Assembly (NCBI GenBank): GCA_016927755.1
Contig: JAFGLZ010000183.1
Span: forward strand, 115,759 to 179,758
Direction: 5' to 3'
DNA: 64,000 bases
Source: Phycisphaerae bacterium
GTDB taxonomy: Bacteria > Planctomycetota > Phycisphaerae > UBA1845 > JAFGLZ01
Below, one piece after another: positions 18,114-28,003 of the stretch (the first letter of the stretch is position 1; each line of letters opens with the position of its first letter). The notes beneath the pieces were generated by a model. That model worked only from the letters and a program-made list of their open reading frames with translations, did no database searches and was not told the origin of the DNA. A program made the position numbers and the translations under genes.

Positions 18114-18143
18114 CTGATAGGCCTCCGGGCGGATCGGAGTCCA
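18114..18143 (-). promoter_or_regulatory. Candidate promoter of small RNA copy 3
   Basis: Minus-strand TGGACT (18143-18138) and TATCAG (18119-18114), again 18 bases apart. Upstream sequence beyond the -35-like box differs from copies 1 and 2, which share an A-rich stretch there. Confidence 0.5.
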
Positions 18144-18310
18144 GGGGTTTCCGAGAATTTCCGGCACTTCTTTCTGGCCTCCCGCCTCGTTGTCCTAACC
18201 CGATGAAGTCTTGACGGTTGCACGACCCGCTCGCCGCTATTCGACCGAAGGGCGGGCTTGAAAGCAGGTCCCGTGAGAGCCGGAACCCGCGCCCTACGGA
18301 CGCTCATCGA

Positions 18311-21196
18311 TCATCGGTGTCGGGCGAGTCTCAGAATCGCGTTGAACAGCTCTCTACGATGTTTGTCCATCAGCGCCTGCGGCGGGGCGGGACGGCGCTG
18401 GACGCGAGCCTCGGGCGCGTCGGGATCGCGCTCCGGATCCCCCTCGACGGCCCGGGCATAGGCGTCGGCGATCTCGCGACGGGCGTCCTCCAGCGACTTG
18501 CGGGCCTGGTCGAGAGCATCGGACTTCGGTCGCTTCTGAGCGACCAGACGCTCCAAGAGGGCGATGTAGGCCCGGTCGGCGGCGCCCTCGCGGATGGACA
18601 ACAGTCGCAACGTCGGTGCCGGCCTGCGGGGAAACGGGATCAGTAACGGTTGCTGGATCGGGTGGGCCGACTCCAGGGGAAGATACGGAATCGTGCGGCG
18701 GTGAACGTTCATCGTCCAGAGCCCGTTGAGCCCCGCCAGCCACAGGCCGAACCCCGAGGCGAAGCGGTCGGCCGAGGGGTCAAGCAGCTCGATGTCGAGG
18801 TCCTTCCATCGCTTGCGGAGCGGTACGGCAACGGCTGGCGGCGCTACGACGCGATCGAAATCGCCGACGATCCGCGCCAGCTCCCCGAGCTCCGCCTCGT
18901 CTTCCCGGCCCTCCTGGCCCCAGGCCCACGGGTTGAACATGACGCCGAGGCGGCGCCAGCCGCTCTCGCGAAGGAGGCGAGCCATCACCATGGTCTGATC
19001 GGCGGTCAGGTTGTCCGCGCCACGGCGGGGACTCAGGTCCGACGCTAGCAGTGCCGAGGCGTTGATGCCCATGCGGGTCAGGTCCGACCGAATGCCCCGA
19101 AAGGTCTCGGCCGCCACCTCGACGAGGGCGCGATCGGGGCCCTGCTGCCAGTGTCGATCGGCGGCCACGGTGCTGAAGTCGACCCAACCGGGCATCTGAT
19201 CGCAGAGGCCCGCCCTGGCGACGATCCGGGCGCGGACGAGAGCGCGGGCGACGTACATCATCGGGTCATCCAACGCGCTGCCGATGTACACGCCTTGGAT
19301 AGTCGTGGCGCCGAGCGCGTACTCCTTCAGCACGCGATAGTCGTCGAGGATGAGGGTCCCAACGTCCGACTCCCGCGTGGGCCCGACGAGCGTCAGAAGG
19401 TAGCCGCTCTCCTGCTCATGCGGATAGACCACGCCATAGCAGAGCTCGCCAAGCGTCATCCGCGTGGGGCCCACGGCGATCTTGACGCTCAGTTTGGCCA
19501 TGGGGCGCTTGTTGACGTTGACGCGGAGTCGCAGCAGAAGATCCTTGCCCCTCCCGCCGGAAGGGATGTCGGCCTCGACCAGATACCAGAGCATCTGACC
19601 CTTGGCCAGTTGCCGTGGCGTCGCATCCGAAAGCCAGTAGGGCGTGGCGCGACGGACGGGCGGACGCCACATCATCGGGAAGTCGCGGATCTCCTGAATC
19701 CTGGCCGAGCCACCTTGTCCGCGGTGCGTCTGCAGCTCCAGGCCTTGGACGTCCTCCAATGCCAGCACGCCGATCGCGGTCGTGACGGTCTGGCCGACCA
19801 GCCCGAAGAGCTCGATCTGGTCGCGCACGAGTCGACCCTTGTCGACCTCGAACGCCGGGTCCGCCAGCTCGAGGGGCCTCGCCGTGAGGATCTGAACCCC
19901 GCTGGCGCGCTCGTCCTCGGTGGGCGGGTCGAGCGGTTCCGGTCGGAGCGACCTGGCGCAACTGTAGACTTGCTGGGCGAAGTACGCCTGCTGTCTGGCC
20001 GCGAGGCGCTCGACGAACGACGAGAAGACCTTGTGGTGCTTGCGAGGGTGGATGATCAGCCCGGCCAGATACGTCCCCAGCGAATCGAAGGTCACGACGC
20101 CGTCGTACGTCGAGACCGAAAAGGGCACGGGCTCGAACGTGGTATCGACCCAGGACTGGCGCACGGCCTCGGCGCCGAAGTCCAGCGCGTCGCGCCCGGC
20201 GAAGACGCCGTCTTCGGTGAACATCCTCTCGATCGGCCAGTCTCGGTGGATCAGGAGGGCGCCGTTGCAGATCAGCGAGTAGGCCGCGCGCTTGAGCCCA
20301 TGCGGGAACACGGGCGCCGCGAAAATCACCCCTTCGTATTGCCCCGGCTGGAGGTGCAGCGACAGCGAAAACGGCGTCTCCGGCCTGTCGGGGGCGTCGG
20401 CGCCGAGAAAGTCACGGCGGAGCGGATCGGGCCAGGTCAAGGAGCTCACTTGGGGTAGGCGGGCGCTGTCCCAGTGCCAGCCCTCATCCTGTAACCGGAG
20501 CTGGTCGGTGTCGACCAGGGCAAAGCCCGGCCAGAGAGCGCCCCGGGCGTCTCCGAAGTCGAATGCCCCGCCGGCATCGGACGGCAACCTGGGCGGGCGA
20601 TCGCGCACCAGCCGGAGCGCATCGAAGTGCAGGGTCACCCCCGGCCCCAGAGACCTGAACTCCAATGTGACGCGAACATCGTCTCCAACGCGTCCCCGGA
20701 TGAGATCGGTCAGAAGCAACTGCCCGCGCCAGGGCGAGCAATCCACAACCGTCCCGGCCCGGGCTTCCTCGCGGTCGTCGCCTTCGACGGACAGGGAAGT
20801 CTCGACCAACACCCCCGTGGGCGCCGCGCCGACGACGTCGTATTCGAGCCAGTCATGACTGACGAGCTCGTCGCCGGACAGGATGAAGCTGAGACGCACG
20901 GGCTTTGCGGGCGTCAGGTCGATGCGGAGGCACCCGCGACCGCGAGTGGCCTTGGGACTGTCTTGGACGATGACCACGCGGTCGTCCTTGATGGCGCGCT
21001 CGTCGCCGATCGGAGGCTCGAAATCGGCCACAAGCACCTCATGGAAATCCGGCTCGATCGTCCCCGGATCCTTGGGGGCAGGAGCGGCGCTGCATGGAGG
21101 CCGCGAGAGAATCAGCGCTAAGACGCAGACCCATGCGAAGGGCGCCCGTCGAAGAGAAGGGGAATCTTCAGACGATGCTGTCGTTTGGCATGCCAT
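18311..21196 (-). CDS. Large secreted protein of unknown function
   Basis: 961 residues with an N-terminal signal (hydrophobic FAWVCVLALIL near 20-31, likely cleavage near CSAAPAP). The first 220 residues look like a beta-sandwich carbohydrate-binding-type domain (the region ending GVTLHFDALRL is typical of such folds). The central part is unrecognised. The region around residues 700-850 (RMGINASALLASDL, then LLRESGWRRLGVMFNPWAW) resembles a TIM-barrel glycosidase-like module of the DUF4091 kind, but this is a weak impression. The C-terminus is a charged helix. It lies behind the UDP-xylose synthase gene on the same strand and may act on exported polysaccharide. Confidence 0.75.
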   Translation of the reverse strand: MACQTTASSEDSPSLRRAPFAWVCVLALILSRPPCSAAPAPKDPGTIEPDFHEVLVADFEPPIGDERAIKDDRVVIVQDSPKATRGRGCLRIDLTPAKPVRLSFILSGDELVSHDWLEYDVVGAAPTGVLVETSLSVEGDDREEARAGTVVDCSPWRGQLLLTDLIRGRVGDDVRVTLEFRSLGPGVTLHFDALRLVRDRPPRLPSDAGGAFDFGDARGALWPGFALVDTDQLRLQDEGWHWDSARLPQVSSLTWPDPLRRDFLGADAPDRPETPFSLSLHLQPGQYEGVIFAAPVFPHGLKRAAYSLICNGALLIHRDWPIERMFTEDGVFAGRDALDFGAEAVRQSWVDTTFEPVPFSVSTYDGVVTFDSLGTYLAGLIIHPRKHHKVFSSFVERLAARQQAYFAQQVYSCARSLRPEPLDPPTEDERASGVQILTARPLELADPAFEVDKGRLVRDQIELFGLVGQTVTTAIGVLALEDVQGLELQTHRGQGGSARIQEIRDFPMMWRPPVRRATPYWLSDATPRQLAKGQMLWYLVEADIPSGGRGKDLLLRLRVNVNKRPMAKLSVKIAVGPTRMTLGELCYGVVYPHEQESGYLLTLVGPTRESDVGTLILDDYRVLKEYALGATTIQGVYIGSALDDPMMYVARALVRARIVARAGLCDQMPGWVDFSTVAADRHWQQGPDRALVEVAAETFRGIRSDLTRMGINASALLASDLSPRRGADNLTADQTMVMARLLRESGWRRLGVMFNPWAWGQEGREDEAELGELARIVGDFDRVVAPPAVAVPLRKRWKDLDIELLDPSADRFASGFGLWLAGLNGLWTMNVHRRTIPYLPLESAHPIQQPLLIPFPRRPAPTLRLLSIREGAADRAYIALLERLVAQKRPKSDALDQARKSLEDARREIADAYARAVEGDPERDPDAPEARVQRRPAPPQALMDKHRRELFNAILRLARHR

Positions 21197-21239
21197 GGCG
21201 GAGCGGGTCCCAACGACAACCGGTCACAGGCATCCATTG

Positions 21240-22193
21240 TCACCCGTCGGTCGGGTGCATTGCCAGTACCTGGCGGAAGTCCTCGATCGTGCGAAGAAAA
21301 CCCGTCCGCCGATCGACGGTGGGCGACCATCCGAGGATCTCTCGCGCGCGGGTGATGTCGGGCTGTCGGAGCTTCGGGTCGTCCTCCGGCAGGGGGCGGT
21401 AGTCGATCTTCGATCCGCTCCCCGTCAGCTCGATCACCTCCTCGGCGACCTGCCGGATGGTGACCTCATCGGGATTGCCCAGGTTCACGGGCTCGACGAA
21501 GTCGCTCTCGAGGGCGAGTCGAACCAGCCCGTCGACGAGGTCGTCGACGTAGCAGAAGCTCCGCGTCTGCCTGCCCTCCCCATAGACGGTCAGGGGCTCG
21601 CCCTTGAGCGTCTGGCAGAGGAAGTTGGGGAGCACGCGACCGTCGTCGAGCCGCATTCGTGGGCCGTACGTGTTGAAGATGCGAGCGATCCGCGTGCGGA
21701 CTCCCCTTTCGCGATGATAAGCCATGGTGAGGGCCTCGGCGAACCGCTTGCCTTCGTCGTAGACGCTTCGGACGCCGATCGTGCTGACGTTTCCGCGATA
21801 GCTCTCGGGTTGGGGATTGACCTCGGGGTCGCCGTAGCACTCGCTGGTGCTGGCCTGAAGGAAGATCGCCTCGTGCTCGAGGGCGAACTCGAGAAGTCGG
21901 CGAACGCCCTCACTGCAGGTCCGCATGATCTCGAGCGCTTTCGGGCGAAAGTCGACGGGAGAGGCCGGGCACGCCATGTTGAACACGGCGTCGACCCCGC
22001 CCTCGATCTCCAGCGGCTGAGCGATGTCCTGCTCGATCCACGTCACCTCGGGCATGCCACGCAGCCAATCGACGTTGCGCGGCTGGCCGGTCGTCATGCT
22101 GTCGACGGCCAGCACGTGATGCCCGTCGCCGACGAGGCGCGCGGCAAGGTGCGATCCCACAAGCCCCGCGGCGCCGGTGACAACGATTCTCAT
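21240..22193 (-). CDS. UDP-glucuronate decarboxylase (UDP-xylose synthase)-like
   Basis: 317 residues of the extended short-chain dehydrogenase fold. NAD motif GAAGLVGS at 8-15, STSECYG at 115-121, catalytic Tyr145 and Lys149 in RSVYDEGKR. The YDEGKR motif together with IARIFNTYGPRM, DDGRV and the stretch EPLTVYGEG is the hallmark of UDP-xylose synthases, which convert UDP-glucuronate to UDP-xylose. The UDP-glucose dehydrogenase encoded at 23188 would make the substrate. The ATG at 22193 has GGAAGGAG before it; the frame stays open further upstream but without a better start. Confidence 0.87.
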   Translation of the reverse strand: MRIVVTGAAGLVGSHLAARLVGDGHHVLAVDSMTTGQPRNVDWLRGMPEVTWIEQDIAQPLEIEGGVDAVFNMACPASPVDFRPKALEIMRTCSEGVRRLLEFALEHEAIFLQASTSECYGDPEVNPQPESYRGNVSTIGVRSVYDEGKRFAEALTMAYHRERGVRTRIARIFNTYGPRMRLDDGRVLPNFLCQTLKGEPLTVYGEGRQTRSFCYVDDLVDGLVRLALESDFVEPVNLGNPDEVTIRQVAEEVIELTGSGSKIDYRPLPEDDPKLRQPDITRAREILGWSPTVDRRTGFLRTIEDFRQVLAMHPTDG

Positions 22194-22337
22194 GCTCGGC
22201 TCCTTCCGTGGAGATCCCGAGATCGGCCGTCGATGCGTCTCTCGAACCGCCTTCGGACTCAGACCGTCTGACGGACGCGTCCCTTCGGATCGATCATGCA
22301 CGCCATGGAGATCGCCGCGACGTGGCTTCCCGCCGGG

Positions 22338-23039
<702 letters not shown>

Positions 23040-23187
23040 GATCTCTTTCCTGGGCTCAGCCTGGCACTTCCGCGCTGCATGCCTGATCACGCAAAGGGTA
23101 AGGAGTCCGTCGGATCTGTCAACTCCTATTGACTTTCCGGTGAGGCTTATCAACATATCGGCAGATCCACGTAGTGGAGTTGAGGTC

Positions 23188-24519
23188 ATGCGCATCACCG
23201 TTGTCGGAACAGGATACGTCGGGCTCGTCAGCGCGACGTGCCTGGCGGATACCGGAAACCACGTCGTCGGGCTGGATATCGACCCGGCCAAGGTCGAGCA
23301 GCTCTCCAAGGGCGTCAGCACGATCTACGAGCCGGGCCTGCACGATCTGCTGACCGACAACCTTCGCGCGGGCAGGCTCCGGTTCACGACGAACGCCGAT
23401 GAGGCGATCGCGCACGGGCAGGTGGTCTTCGTCGCCGTCGGTACCCCGCCTCGCCAGGACGGCTCGGCCGACACGTCGGCGCTCGATCGAACCTGCCGGA
23501 CCATCGCCGAGAAGATGTCAGAGCCGAAGGTCGTCGTGGTCAAGTCGACCGTCCCCGTCGGGACGTGCGATCGCCTCGAGGCGGAGATGCGCGCCCAAAC
23601 GCCGCACCGCCTGGACGTGGTCAGCAACCCCGAGTTCCTGAAGGAAGGCACCGCGGTCGACGACTTCCTTCGCCCCGATCGTATCGTCGTCGGTGCCGAG
23701 AACGGCGAGGCCACGGCCACGATCCGCGAGTTGTACCTGCCGTTCGTGAGGAATCAGAGGCCGATTCTGACGATGTCGCGAGCAGCGGCCGAAATGACCA
23801 AGTACGCCGCCAACTGCTACCTGGCGGCTCGCATCAGCTACATCAACGAGATCGCCAACATCTGCGAGTGCTGCGGGGTGGACGTCGACCAGGTCCGGGC
23901 CGGCATCGGGACGGATTCCCGGATCGGCTTCCATTTCCTGTATCCCGGAGCCGGCTACGGCGGCAGTTGCTTCCCCAAGGACGTCCAGGCGCTGAATCAT
24001 CTGGCCGGGAGCAAGGGATACAGCGCGGATCTGTTGCGCGCGGTTCACGAGATCAACCAGCGACAGCGACAGCTCCTATTCAGCAAGATCGCGAATCGTT
24101 TCGCGGGTTCCCTCGGGGAGCGGACGTTCGCCCTGTGGGGCGTGACGTTCAAGCCGAAGACGGACGACCTGCGCGAAGCCCCCGCCATCTACGTCATCGA
24201 TCGCCTCCTCGAGGCGGGGTCGACCGTTCGCGTCCACGATCCGAGGGGCTTGGAGAACCTCAAGGGCCTCTACGGCGATCGAGTGATCTGCTTCGACGAC
24301 GCCTACGACGCGCTGGCCGGCGCCGACGCCCTCGTCCTGGCTACCGAATGGAACGAGTTCCGAACGCCGGACTTCGACCGGATGAGAGAGCTGCTCGAGG
24401 CGCCGATCATCTTCGACGGCCGGAACGTCTATGAGGCCGAGACCATGAAACGCCGCGCGTTCGAATACCACTCGATCGGCCGGCCGACCGTCAACGGGCC
24501 CGCGTCCGCGGCGAGCTGA
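23188..24519 (+). CDS. ugd: UDP-glucose 6-dehydrogenase
   Basis: 443 residues. It oxidises UDP-glucose to UDP-glucuronate with two NAD. The N-terminal NAD motif GTGYVG is at 7-12, the conserved TKYAAN near 204-209, and the active-site motif GAGYGGSCFPKD places the catalytic Cys at 261. The C-terminal GVTFKPKTDDLREAP is also canonical. The ATG at 23188 is selected because the protein starts there with the Rossmann strand; the frame is open upstream. Works with the neighbouring UDP-xylose synthase to make sugars for exported glycans. The divergent gap contains the inverted repeat GTCAA-N6-TTGAC at 23119-23134, a possible operator. Confidence 0.92.
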   Translation: MRITVVGTGYVGLVSATCLADTGNHVVGLDIDPAKVEQLSKGVSTIYEPGLHDLLTDNLRAGRLRFTTNADEAIAHGQVVFVAVGTPPRQDGSADTSALDRTCRTIAEKMSEPKVVVVKSTVPVGTCDRLEAEMRAQTPHRLDVVSNPEFLKEGTAVDDFLRPDRIVVGAENGEATATIRELYLPFVRNQRPILTMSRAAAEMTKYAANCYLAARISYINEIANICECCGVDVDQVRAGIGTDSRIGFHFLYPGAGYGGSCFPKDVQALNHLAGSKGYSADLLRAVHEINQRQRQLLFSKIANRFAGSLGERTFALWGVTFKPKTDDLREAPAIYVIDRLLEAGSTVRVHDPRGLENLKGLYGDRVICFDDAYDALAGADALVLATEWNEFRTPDFDRMRELLEAPIIFDGRNVYEAETMKRRAFEYHSIGRPTVNGPASAAS

Positions 24520-24559
24520 GACCCAAGAAAAGCGGCCCCGGGCCGCGAGCCGGAGAGCC

Positions 24560-25552
24560 ATGTCCCGGTCGAAATCGACATCCCGTGCCGGATTGCGAGT
24601 CCTGCTGAGTTGCGTCGGCCGGCGCGTCGAGCTCATCCAGGCGTTTCGAGCGGCCGCCAAGCGGCTGCGATGCCCGCTGGAGCTCCACGGCACGGACGTC
24701 AGCGACCTGGCGCCGGGAATGCACCAAGTCGACCGAGCACACCGCGTCCTGCCCATCGCCCACCGACGCTACATCCCCGAGCTGATCGATCTCGCTCGGA
24801 GCCGCCGGATCGATATGCTCGTCCCAACCATCGACACGGAACTGCTGCTCCTGGCCGACGCGCGAGAACGATTCGCCAGATGCGGGTGCACCGCGCTGGT
24901 CTCGACGCCGGAGGTCATCAATATCGGGCGGGACAAGCTGCTGACTCACGACGCCCTTGCCGGCGCGGGCATCGATACGCCCATGACCTGGCCGATCGAG
25001 GAGATCCTATCGCGCAGGTGTCGGCACTTTCCATATCAAATCAAGCCCCGCTACGGATCCGCCGGGCTGGGGAACTACCGCGCGGACGACCTGGAGACGC
25101 TTCGATTCTGGGCCAAACGCGTGCCCGATTCCGTCGTTCAAGAATTCGTTCCGGGAACGGAATACACCCTTGACGTGTACGCGGGCCTGGACGGTCGCGT
25201 TCGTTGCGTCGTGCCCCGAAGGCGGCTCGAGATCCGTAGCGGCGAGGTCCAGAAGTCGCGGATCGTCAAGGACCCCCAGCTCATCGAGATCGGCAAGCGA
25301 GTCGTCGAATCGATCGGCGATTGCATCGGCGTGATCACGGTCCAGTGCATCCGTACCCCCCAGAAGCAGATCCGTGTGATCGAGATCAATCCGCGCTTCG
25401 GCGGGGGCGCCCCCCTGTCCATCCATGCCGGGGCGGACTTCCCTCGCTGGCTTATGGCCGAACGCCTGGGCAAGCGGCCCCGCATCACGTTGGACGGCTA
25501 TCGCGACGGTGTCCGGATGCTCCGATACGATCAGTCCGTCTTCCTGGGCTGA
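24560..25552 (+). CDS. ATP-grasp domain protein (CarB-like)
   Basis: 330 residues. The N-terminal part (RVLLSCVGRRVELIQAF) is the pre-ATP-grasp domain found in proteins named carbamoyl-phosphate-synthase-like, and the ATP-grasp domain covers about 120-310 (QIKPRYGSAGLGNY and the metal site VIEINPRFGGGAP). Such proteins ligate a carboxylate to an amine or thiol and often occur in glycan clusters, but the substrate cannot be told. The ATG is preceded by GGAG. It follows ugd by 40 bases, with a short GC-rich inverted repeat (GCGGCC-CCG-GGCCGC type) between. Confidence 0.8.
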   Translation: MSRSKSTSRAGLRVLLSCVGRRVELIQAFRAAAKRLRCPLELHGTDVSDLAPGMHQVDRAHRVLPIAHRRYIPELIDLARSRRIDMLVPTIDTELLLLADARERFARCGCTALVSTPEVINIGRDKLLTHDALAGAGIDTPMTWPIEEILSRRCRHFPYQIKPRYGSAGLGNYRADDLETLRFWAKRVPDSVVQEFVPGTEYTLDVYAGLDGRVRCVVPRRRLEIRSGEVQKSRIVKDPQLIEIGKRVVESIGDCIGVITVQCIRTPQKQIRVIEINPRFGGGAPLSIHAGADFPRWLMAERLGKRPRITLDGYRDGVRMLRYDQSVFLG

Positions 25553-25639
25553 TCATCGCGCGATCACATGAGCACCCCGAAACCCAATCGAGTGCGGTCC
25601 GGCTTGGCGGGAGAAGTCTTGCGCTCGTGATGGCGTGAC

Positions 25640-27730
25640 CTACTTCCGACCGTTGCCGTTGCCGCCGCGCCTGCCGTTGCCATTCATCCAATCGTCGGTG
25701 GCGTAGGTGGCCATCATCTTCTCTAACCTGGCTTCCAGCTCCGGAGTGTACATGGGCTCGTCGACGTCGGCGCCGAAGCGGTCGGCCCAAGGCATGACCG
25801 CCCTCGGGTGGCAGGAGGGCCGCACGGGCAGATCGGGATGCTCACGCTGCCACTCGTCGGTGGTCTGGCTGTACTGCCGCTCGAAAAACGTGCGGTACAT
25901 GGGGCCGCCGTTGTACGTGCAGAACGGGTAGATCCCGTCGCGCGTGCCGTAGAGGATCACGCATCGCTTGATCCGCTCGACGTCGAAGTTGTAGCGATCC
26001 TGGAAGTGCATGCCCGCGCAGAGCAGCGACTTGTACGTGTTCGGGCTCTTGCCCCGGCCCACCTGCTTGTTCACGCAGCCGATCAGGGTGTTGATGAACA
26101 GGCCAGGCGTGATGTCCGGCGGGGCCGTCTCCGGCCGGAAGCGCCGCTTGAAGATCCGGTAGACGGTGAACTTGTCCCAAAGCGTCATCTTGCCGGCGCG
26201 GCACTTGCGGTGAATCTTCTGAGCGAGATCGTAGAGGTCGGTGAACAACCCCTCCATGTCGAAGGCCATCGGGAACGTGTACGGGCGATGGTCCTGCGAA
26301 ACCAGCAGGTACGTGCCGAAGCCGCAGTCGGTGTGGCAGTTGGTCTCGATCTTGGGCAGACCGTCCTGGGCGGAGAAGATCTTCGAGATCGGCTGCGTGA
26401 ACGTCAGCGGATAGAAGTCCCGATAGGCATCGCTCTCGGGAATGGCCTTGCAGCAGTCGTGGGCCAGATCGGCTAGCGTGTACCGCTTGGCCAGCCGCTC
26501 CTTGTGGTTGATTCGCCCGCTGAAGCAGACCGGCTGGAACGAGATCCCGCCGATCACGTCCACGTTGTGGCTGGCGAACTGAACGATCCTCGGAACCTGG
26601 TCGCTGTTCACGCCCTTGATGATGGTCGGCACCAGACAGATCTTCAGGTCGTACTTCCGGCAGTTCTCGATGGCCGCCAGCTTCCGCTCCCAGACCGCCT
26701 CGCCGCGGGTCTGCCGGTAGGACTCATCCCCGACGCCGTCGAACTGCAGGTAGAGGTCGTGCAGACCGGCCTCGACCGCGCGGGCCACGAACTCCTCGTT
26801 GGCGAACGTCAGACCGTTGGTGGCCGCCTGAACGTGCGAGAAGCCCATCTGACGCGCCTTCCGAACCAGGTCCAGGAATCGGGGGTGAAGCGTGGGCTCA
26901 CCGCCAGTGAACTGCACCGACGTCGAGGGAATGGGGCGCATGTCCCGAAGCTGCTCGAGAAGCTGAACGGCCTGATCGTACGGCATCTCGCAGACCCGCC
27001 CGGTGGCCCCGGCGTTGGCCCAGCACACGGGACATCTCAGATTGCAGCGCGTCGTCAGCTCTATCTGCGACAGCACCGAGGTGGACTGATGCGCCGAGCA
27101 CAGCCCGCAATCGGTCGGGCAGCGGGTCGAGCCCTTCACGTGCTGCTTGACCTGTCCGGCCCCTTCGTCCCATGACCACGACGCCCCCTTGAGATAGAGC
27201 TTCACGTCGCTGCTGATCTTGTCGCGGAAGTAGCCGTGGTCGGGGCACGTCTTCTCGATCCAGACCTGACCGTCCTGCTCGTAGTATCGCCCGAGGATGA
27301 CACAGGAGCATTCAGGACAGAGCGTCTCGACCGTGCGCGGCAGGCCTCGCAGGATCGGCTGGATCCGAACGCCGCCGTGAGTGTACTCCGGGGATTCCTT
27401 GCGGTCGCTGCACTGCTTGCTGAAGATCGTGTCCTGATGCGCCTCGGCCGAAATCCCGTGCTGAGGGCACTCGCGAACGTGGACGACCTGCCCGTCCACC
27501 TGTTCGAAGCGGGCCGGCACGATCTCGTCGCACTCATGACACAGCGACTGGCACGCCCAGGGCAGCCCGTGCTGCTTGGGATCGTGCTTGCGGAGCGACA
27601 GCTTGAATTTCTCCAGATCAGTCTCGGCGTTTGACTCCGATACCGGCGGCTTCTGGGGGCGATCACAGTAGGGAGGGTGCGTCTCGGCGTAGTCCTTGAG
27701 CACCTTGGGAAGCTCGGGCCGCTTCGGCAT
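25640..27730 (-). CDS. Radical SAM protein, tetraether/membrane-spanning lipid synthase-like
   Basis: 696 residues. The radical SAM cluster motif is CNLRCPVC with Cys at 229, 233 and 236; an additional C-x3-C-x2-C (204, 208, 211) stands just before it. The N-terminal part holds two similar ribbon-type segments, SLCHECDEIVPARFE...ECPQHG (about 62-92) and TLCPECSCVILGRYY...TCPDHG (about 136-166). The combination of LCPEC ribbon, CNLRCPVCWANA and the later CHTDCGFGTYLL is that of the family containing archaeal Tes (tetraether synthase) and related bacterial proteins, which join lipid tails through radical chemistry. Most relatives have one ribbon segment, from memory. A His/Cys-rich C-terminus follows. 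Function is inferred from family only. Confidence 0.8.
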   Translation of the reverse strand: MPKRPELPKVLKDYAETHPPYCDRPQKPPVSESNAETDLEKFKLSLRKHDPKQHGLPWACQSLCHECDEIVPARFEQVDGQVVHVRECPQHGISAEAHQDTIFSKQCSDRKESPEYTHGGVRIQPILRGLPRTVETLCPECSCVILGRYYEQDGQVWIEKTCPDHGYFRDKISSDVKLYLKGASWSWDEGAGQVKQHVKGSTRCPTDCGLCSAHQSTSVLSQIELTTRCNLRCPVCWANAGATGRVCEMPYDQAVQLLEQLRDMRPIPSTSVQFTGGEPTLHPRFLDLVRKARQMGFSHVQAATNGLTFANEEFVARAVEAGLHDLYLQFDGVGDESYRQTRGEAVWERKLAAIENCRKYDLKICLVPTIIKGVNSDQVPRIVQFASHNVDVIGGISFQPVCFSGRINHKERLAKRYTLADLAHDCCKAIPESDAYRDFYPLTFTQPISKIFSAQDGLPKIETNCHTDCGFGTYLLVSQDHRPYTFPMAFDMEGLFTDLYDLAQKIHRKCRAGKMTLWDKFTVYRIFKRRFRPETAPPDITPGLFINTLIGCVNKQVGRGKSPNTYKSLLCAGMHFQDRYNFDVERIKRCVILYGTRDGIYPFCTYNGGPMYRTFFERQYSQTTDEWQREHPDLPVRPSCHPRAVMPWADRFGADVDEPMYTPELEARLEKMMATYATDDWMNGNGRRGGNGNGRK

Positions 27731-28003
27731 TGCAGGGAAACTCCTAGTCAGATTGAAGGTACATCCAACACGTCCTGCCCGATGAGTACGGGTAGGCGGC
27801 TCGCCCAGCCGATTCCGGCGACGCGCCCTGCCTGAGGTCGTCCGGTGCGCCGCCGCTCTGGGCCGGTTCCAGCGGCCAGTACGCAGGGCCCGCCAACCCT
27901 ACCGCGCCTTTTACTGGAACTACTTATCAAGACCAATGATAGCGACGAATGTTGGTCGGCACCAACCATTTTTCCGCCGACGCCCGATTCCACTGCCCCC
28001 CGA

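Noticed and set aside
17507..18143. CRISPR array
   Set aside because: Three repeats only, each about 110 bases or longer, at uneven spacing (about 346 and 174 bases), with promoter and terminator features instead of repeat-spacer units; no cas genes.
17567..18213. Plus-strand peptides starting TTG behind AGGAGG in the three small RNA units
   Set aside because: The frame is shared (LCVAF-YLIG), but differences between units are mostly amino-acid changing, no start other than TTG exists, and the U-tract lies on the minus strand. Kept only as an alternative reading.
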